From Devosia psychrophila (GTDB lineage Bacteria > Pseudomonadota > Alphaproteobacteria > Rhizobiales > Devosiaceae), in assembly GCF_000971275.1 (NCBI RefSeq), contig NZ_LAPV01000134.1, positions 78,720 to 142,719 on the forward strand: a DNA stretch of 64,000 bases, in the 5' to 3' direction. This document shows, in pieces, positions 60,253 to 64,000 of this stretch. A program made the position numbers and the translations under genes. Below the pieces are notes generated by a model. It saw only the letters and a list, made by a program, of their open reading frames with translations. It did not search any database and had not been told where the DNA came from. Position 1 is the stretch's first letter; each line of letters begins with the position of its first letter.

Positions 60253-61247
60253 GCGCTGCGTCCCTGCTGCTGCACCCAGACGGCGGCAATGATGATGACG
60301 GCCTGCGCCACCTGCGCCACGGAGTCCGGGACGCCATTGGCGAGTAGCGTATAGCGCACCAGTTGGATGGTCAGAGCTCCGAGCAGGGTGCCGATGATCG
60401 ACGCGCGGCCACCACTGAGCAGCGTGCCGCCGACGGCAACTGCCGCGATGGCGTCAAGCTCCATACCGAGGCCGACGAGATTGGCGTCGCTGGCCGAATT
60501 GATGGCGATGACCACCAGCCCGGCAATGCCGGCGCAGAAACCGGAAACGGCATAGACGACCAGCTTGACTTTTTTCACCGCAATGCCGGAAAGGCCCGAG
60601 GCTTTTTCGTTGCCGCCGATGGCGAGAATCTGGCGGCCGAATACCGTTTTGCGGATCACCCAGGCGGCAATGATTACCAGTACCAGCATAACGATGACCT
60701 GGAACGGAATGCCCAACACGCGGCCAAGGCCGATGAACTGGAATTCGGGGACCTTGAAGGTCTGCAACTGTCCATTGGTCATCACTTGGGCGATGCCGCG
60801 GCCGGCGATGAACAGCACCAGTGTGGCAATGATCGGCTGGATACGGAAACGGGCGATCAGCCAGCCGTTGAACAGGCCCAGCAAGGTCGCCACGCCGACG
60901 GCGATGATGATGGCCAGCGCCACGGCGAGATAAATATTGCCGATGGGAAACAGCTTGCTCATGAACACCATCGGCGCCAGAGCACCAGAAATCGACATCA
61001 ACGAGCCGACCGAGAGGTCGATGCCGCCGGTGGCGATGACCAGCGTCATGCCTACGGCGACGATGACGATGGTACAAACCTGGGTCAGGTTGACGTTGAG
61101 CGTCTGCAGCGTGGCGAAATTGGTGGTGAAGATCAGGTTGAAGACGATCAGCAGCACCAGCGCAATGACAGTGCCGTAGCGGGCCAGCAGGTCGAACGGG
61201 TTGATCGGCCGTCGTTCGATGACGGTGGCGCGGGTCGCGTCGGTCAT
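60249..61247 (-). CDS. Furanose ABC transporter permease (YtfT-like, CUT2)
   Basis: Permease of 332 residues with about ten membrane segments. Signature MTLVIATGGIDLSVGSLMSISGAL near 70-95, and the late NSASDANLVGLGMELDAIAAVAVGGTLLSGGRASIIG. Overlaps the ATPase stop and the second permease by 4 bases each, so all three are translationally coupled. It forms a heterodimeric channel with the YjfF-like protein. Confidence 0.88.
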   Translation of the reverse strand: MTDATRATVIERRPINPFDLLARYGTVIALVLLIVFNLIFTTNFATLQTLNVNLTQVCTIVIVAVGMTLVIATGGIDLSVGSLMSISGALAPMVFMSKLFPIGNIYLAVALAIIIAVGVATLLGLFNGWLIARFRIQPIIATLVLFIAGRGIAQVMTNGQLQTFKVPEFQFIGLGRVLGIPFQVIVMLVLVIIAAWVIRKTVFGRQILAIGGNEKASGLSGIAVKKVKLVVYAVSGFCAGIAGLVVIAINSASDANLVGLGMELDAIAAVAVGGTLLSGGRASIIGTLLGALTIQLVRYTLLANGVPDSVAQVAQAVIIIAAVWVQQQGRSA

Positions 61248-62770
61248 CGTGCGGCCTCCGGGCTACCTTCGGCCATGGCGGCCATGATCGCATCTTCACT
61301 GGCCTCGGCACGGGTCATCTCCGACACGGTCAGCCCTTCGCGCAGCACGAAAACGCGGTCGGCGCCCTCGATGACTTCTTCGAGCTCGGACGAGATCATC
61401 AGGACGGCGAGACCGTCATCGGCCAGCGACTTGATCAGCGCCTGGATTTCGCCCTTGGCGCCGACATCGATGCCGCGGGTGGGTTCGTCCAGAATGAGCA
61501 GCCGCGGTTCGGTGGCTAGCCAGCGGCCGAGCAGTACTTTCTGCTGGTTGCCACCGGAGAGCTCGCGGATCTTCTGGTTTGGGCCGGAGCATTTGATCGA
61601 CAGGGCCTTGATGAATTTTTCGACGACGACGCGTTGGCGGGCCTCATCGATGATGCCGGATTTGGCCAGCTTGGGCATTAGCGCCAGCATCATGTTTTCG
61701 GCAACGCTCATATCGGGAACGATGCCCTCGGCCTTGCGGTCTTCAGTGCAGAAGCCGAGACCGGCGGCAATGGCGTCGATAGGGCTGGCCGGATCATACG
61801 GCGCCCCACCCAGCGTCATGGTGCCACCGCTGCGCTTGTCGGCGGCAAAGGCGAGGCGGGCGGTTTCGGTGCGACCGGCGCCCAGCAGGCCGGCAAAGCC
61901 GGCGATTTCGCCGCGGCGGATCGAGAAGCTGACATCGCGCACCGCGCTGCCGGCGCTGAGGTGCTCGGCCGCAAACAGCGTCTCGCCCAGCTTGGCCGGG
62001 TCACGATCGGTAAAGGCCGTGGCGTGGCCTTCGACGCGGGCAATCTCGCGGCCCAGCATGGAGGACACGAGGTCGAGCTTGCCGATGCCGCTGATCTCGG
62101 CAACCCGCACCGTGCGGCCATCACGCATGATGGTTACTCGATCACAGACGGCATAAAGCTCGTCGAGCTTGTGGCTGACGAAAACTACCGAGACACCCTC
62201 GGCCTTGAGCTGGCGAATGACGTCGAACAAAACACCGACTTCGCGCTCGTCCAGCGACGAGGTTGGTTCGTCCATTATCACCAGCTTGGCGTCAAAACCA
62301 ATGGCACGGGCGATGGCGACCATCTGCTGGGTTGCGGTAGAGAATTCCATCACTGGGCGGCGAACATCGGCCTTGATGTTGAAACGGGCGAGCAGCCGTT
62401 CGGCCTCGGCATGCATGGCGCCCCAATCGAGCAGGCCAAAGCGCCGCTTTTCGCGACCCAGACAGATATTCTCGGTAATCGAGCGATAGGGGACGAGGTT
62501 GATTTCCTGATAAATCGTGGAAATGCCGCTGGCCTGGGCCTGCTGCGGCGAGGTGACCTCGAATGGCTTGCCATCGAAGCTGACGCTGCCTGCATCCTTT
62601 TTATGATAGCCGGTCAGCACCTTGATCAGGGTAGATTTACCAGCGCCATTCTGACCGATCAGCGCATGCACTTCGCCCCGGCGCACCTCGAAACTGGCGC
62701 CGATCAATGCAGGAATGCCGGCAAAGCGCTTGTCCACGCCCGCCATTGCGAGCAGCAGATCCTCACCCAT
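61244..62770 (-). CDS. Furanose ABC transporter ATPase (YtfR-like, double ABC)
   Basis: Tandem ATPase of 508 residues. The first half has Walker A GQNGAGKST and Walker B VIMDEPTSSLD. Its signature region reads FSTATQQMVAIARA in place of LSGGQ, a change common in the first half of RbsA-type proteins. The second half has GLLGAGRTE in place of Walker A, signature LSGGNQQKVLLGRWL and LILDEPTRGIDVG. ATG at 62770 gives the MGEDLLLAMAGVDKRF start. It follows the binding-protein gene after a strong hairpin. Confidence 0.9.
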   Translation of the reverse strand: MGEDLLLAMAGVDKRFAGIPALIGASFEVRRGEVHALIGQNGAGKSTLIKVLTGYHKKDAGSVSFDGKPFEVTSPQQAQASGISTIYQEINLVPYRSITENICLGREKRRFGLLDWGAMHAEAERLLARFNIKADVRRPVMEFSTATQQMVAIARAIGFDAKLVIMDEPTSSLDEREVGVLFDVIRQLKAEGVSVVFVSHKLDELYAVCDRVTIMRDGRTVRVAEISGIGKLDLVSSMLGREIARVEGHATAFTDRDPAKLGETLFAAEHLSAGSAVRDVSFSIRRGEIAGFAGLLGAGRTETARLAFAADKRSGGTMTLGGAPYDPASPIDAIAAGLGFCTEDRKAEGIVPDMSVAENMMLALMPKLAKSGIIDEARQRVVVEKFIKALSIKCSGPNQKIRELSGGNQQKVLLGRWLATEPRLLILDEPTRGIDVGAKGEIQALIKSLADDGLAVLMISSELEEVIEGADRVFVLREGLTVSEMTRAEASEDAIMAAMAEGSPEAAR

Positions 62771-62846
62771 CCTTGCTACCTTTTTTAGTTCAGCATCGTT
62801 CGAAGCGACGCAGAATTCAAGTGCGTCCAGTGGACGAATCAAAGCC

Positions 62847-62888
62847 AGAAAAAAGCCCCTTCGGCCCGGGAGTATGGGCCGAAGGGGC
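62847..62888 (-). terminator. Strong terminator/attenuator after the furanose binding-protein gene
   Basis: A 13-bp perfect stem (GCCCCTTCGGCCC and GGGCCGAAGGGGC) with an 8-base loop, followed on the minus strand by TTTTTT. It begins 15 bases after the stop of the binding-protein gene and lies before the ATPase. Full termination would silence the ATPase and permeases, so partial read-through is expected, giving excess binding protein. Confidence 0.88.
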
Positions 62889-62902
62889 CTCTGGAGGACC
62901 TC

Positions 62903-63880
62903 TTAGTAAGCGGTCGGGAGCAGTTCCTTGGCGTTGGTGGCGTCGTAGAACTGATCGGGATTGATGATCATCGGTGCAATGGTCTCGCCATTGGCATAGG
63001 CCACGGCGGTGTCAAAAGCTTTGGGGCCAAAGCGCGGATTGCACTCGACCACGGCAGCGATCTTGCCCTCGACAACCAAGCCGACGGCTTCCTTGCCGCC
63101 GTCGATGGAGAGGATCAGCACATCGGTGCCAGGAACCTTGCCAGCCGCTTCGACAGCTGAGATGGCGCCGATGGCCATTTCGTCGTTGTGGGCATAGATG
63201 ACATTGGCTTCCGGATGCGCCTGCAGCAGGGTTTCGGCAACCTGGCGACCAAGGTCGCGGTTGAAGTCGCCGGTCTGGCTGGCCAGGATCTTGAAGTCGG
63301 GATTGGCCGCGATGACGTCGTCAAAGCCCTTCTTGCGATCATTGGCGGGGGACGAACCGGTGGTGCCTTCGAGCTCAATGATGTTGGTCTTGCCATTGGC
63401 ATTGGCGACCAGCCAGTCGCCGACGCGCTGACCCTCTTCGATGAAGTTCGAGCCGATGAAGCACACGTAGTCTTCGCCGGCCTTGGCAAGCGACTGATCG
63501 ACGTTGCGGTCCAGCAGGATTACGGGAATGCCTGCGCCCTTTGCGGCCATGATGGCCGGGATCAGTGGAACTTCTTCGCGTGGAGCGAGGAAGATAAGGT
63601 CAACGCCTTGGGCGATCATCGAATTGACGTCGGAAACCTGCTTGGCGGCAGAGCCGGCGGCATCGGTATAGACCAGTTGCCAGCCGCGCTTCTTGGCTTC
63701 GTCCTGCATCGAAGCAGTCTGGGCCAGGCGCCATGGGTTGTTCGATTCGGTCTGGGCGAAGCCGACCTTGTAGGTGTCTTTCTTGGCCAGCGGCGGCACG
63801 GCGGCAAAGGCGCGCGACGCCATCAGCGATGCTGCAGCGGCGGCCGATGAAATAAGCAGAGTGCGACGAGATATCGTCAT
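62903..63880 (-). CDS. Furanose ABC transporter binding protein (YtfQ-like)
   Basis: Periplasmic binding protein of 325 residues. The N-terminus MTISRRTLLISSAAAAA looks like a twin-arginine (Tat) signal with cleavage near AFA. Family block VGFAQTESNNPWRLAQTASMQ, then GVDLIFLAPREEVPLIPA and VILLDRNVDQS, are YtfQ features; E. coli YtfQ binds galactofuranose. The ATG at 63880 with GGGAGG upstream is the start. It is first of the operon. With the GH51 arabinofuranosidase nearby, L-arabinofuranose or galactofuranose is the best substrate guess. The 120 bp upstream to the window edge are AT-rich at the far end and hold its promoter, but I cannot assign boxes. Confidence 0.9.
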   Translation of the reverse strand: MTISRRTLLISSAAAAASLMASRAFAAVPPLAKKDTYKVGFAQTESNNPWRLAQTASMQDEAKKRGWQLVYTDAAGSAAKQVSDVNSMIAQGVDLIFLAPREEVPLIPAIMAAKGAGIPVILLDRNVDQSLAKAGEDYVCFIGSNFIEEGQRVGDWLVANANGKTNIIELEGTTGSSPANDRKKGFDDVIAANPDFKILASQTGDFNRDLGRQVAETLLQAHPEANVIYAHNDEMAIGAISAVEAAGKVPGTDVLILSIDGGKEAVGLVVEGKIAAVVECNPRFGPKAFDTAVAYANGETIAPMIINPDQFYDATNAKELLPTAY

Positions 63881-64000
63881 GCGTTTTCCTCCCAAAAAAC
63901 GGATCGCGGGTTTTCCGCAAACTTGGTGTGGCTCCCTGCCACCAGATGATCCTTGCGCGTTGATCAAACCTAGTCAATTATTATTATTAATAAACATTAG

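Noticed and set aside
60363..62156. A 597-codon open frame on the plus strand over the furanose permease and ATPase genes
   Set aside because: Antisense to genes with intact Walker and signature motifs; composition is shadow-like.
1..64000. CRISPR array, IS element or prophage
   Set aside because: No regularly spaced repeats, transposase, integrase or phage structural genes were seen on either strand.

Overview
The window is GC-rich and densely coded, with features of an alphaproteobacterium of the order Hyphomicrobiales. These include the glmU-glmS / recG / sdhE-mfd housekeeping block, an invasion-associated-locus-B-like secreted protein, a hemin locus with hmuP, the choXWV choline transporter, and the soxBDAG plus gbcAB betaine pathway. 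Family Devosiaceae is a plausible guess from overall protein flavour, but it is inference. I see no phage, IS element, CRISPR array or rRNA. Two tRNA genes (Lys-TTT and Ser-TGA) are present, both with encoded CCA.

Region 1 (1-23100) is a continuous methylated-amine catabolic island. A partial choline sulfatase (betC) and betI diverge from the choline ABC transporter choX-choW-choV. Next on the minus strand is gbcA-gbcB-MFS-ETF:ubiquinone oxidoreductase, divergent from a GATase1/AraC regulator. Then come soxB-soxD-soxA-soxG followed by a prolyl-tRNA deacylase, and a second GATase1/AraC regulator divergent from etfB-etfA-purU and an 853-residue dimethylglycine dehydrogenase-like flavoprotein. 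Together they describe choline-O-sulfate -> choline -> (betA/betB, outside the window) -> glycine betaine -> dimethylglycine (Rieske demethylase GbcAB) -> sarcosine (DMGDH with ETF and ETF-QO to the quinone pool) -> glycine (heterotetrameric sarcosine oxidase). PurU would recycle one-carbon tetrahydrofolate units. The soxB and etfB promoters share an almost identical three-part element that looks like the operon's activator site.

Region 2 (23100-39000) is core genome: tRNA-Lys, a membrane-anchored SPOR-like protein, glmU, glmS, recG, sdhE-mfd, an IalB-like protein, a YeeE/YedE sulfur-transport pair with a UbiH-family monooxygenase, TerC, a quinone oxidoreductase and tRNA-Ser. A 33-bp inverted repeat lies between recG and sdhE.

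Region 3 (39000-48000) is a heme-uptake locus: hmuP-hmuS-hmuT-hmuU-hmuV, a small cysteine-containing secreted protein, and an ExbB-ExbD-TonB motor in one tightly coupled operon, divergent from a TonB-dependent receptor. The shared intergenic region carries paired motifs resembling half-sites of the iron-control element.

Region 4 (48200-64000) is a plant-polysaccharide/sugar island. It holds a CUT1-type sugar ABC transporter, a GH2 glycosidase, a LacI repressor with a perfect operator, and an unusual ArsR-type regulator with a C-terminal beta-rich domain. It also holds a GH51 alpha-L-arabinofuranosidase and a CUT2-type ABC transporter of the YtfQRT-YjfF (furanose) family that ends in a phytanoyl-CoA dioxygenase-family gene. 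Conserved operators connect the arabinofuranosidase promoter with the CUT1 transporter promoter. In all three ABC operons a hairpin follows the binding-protein gene directly, as expected for adjusting protein stoichiometry.
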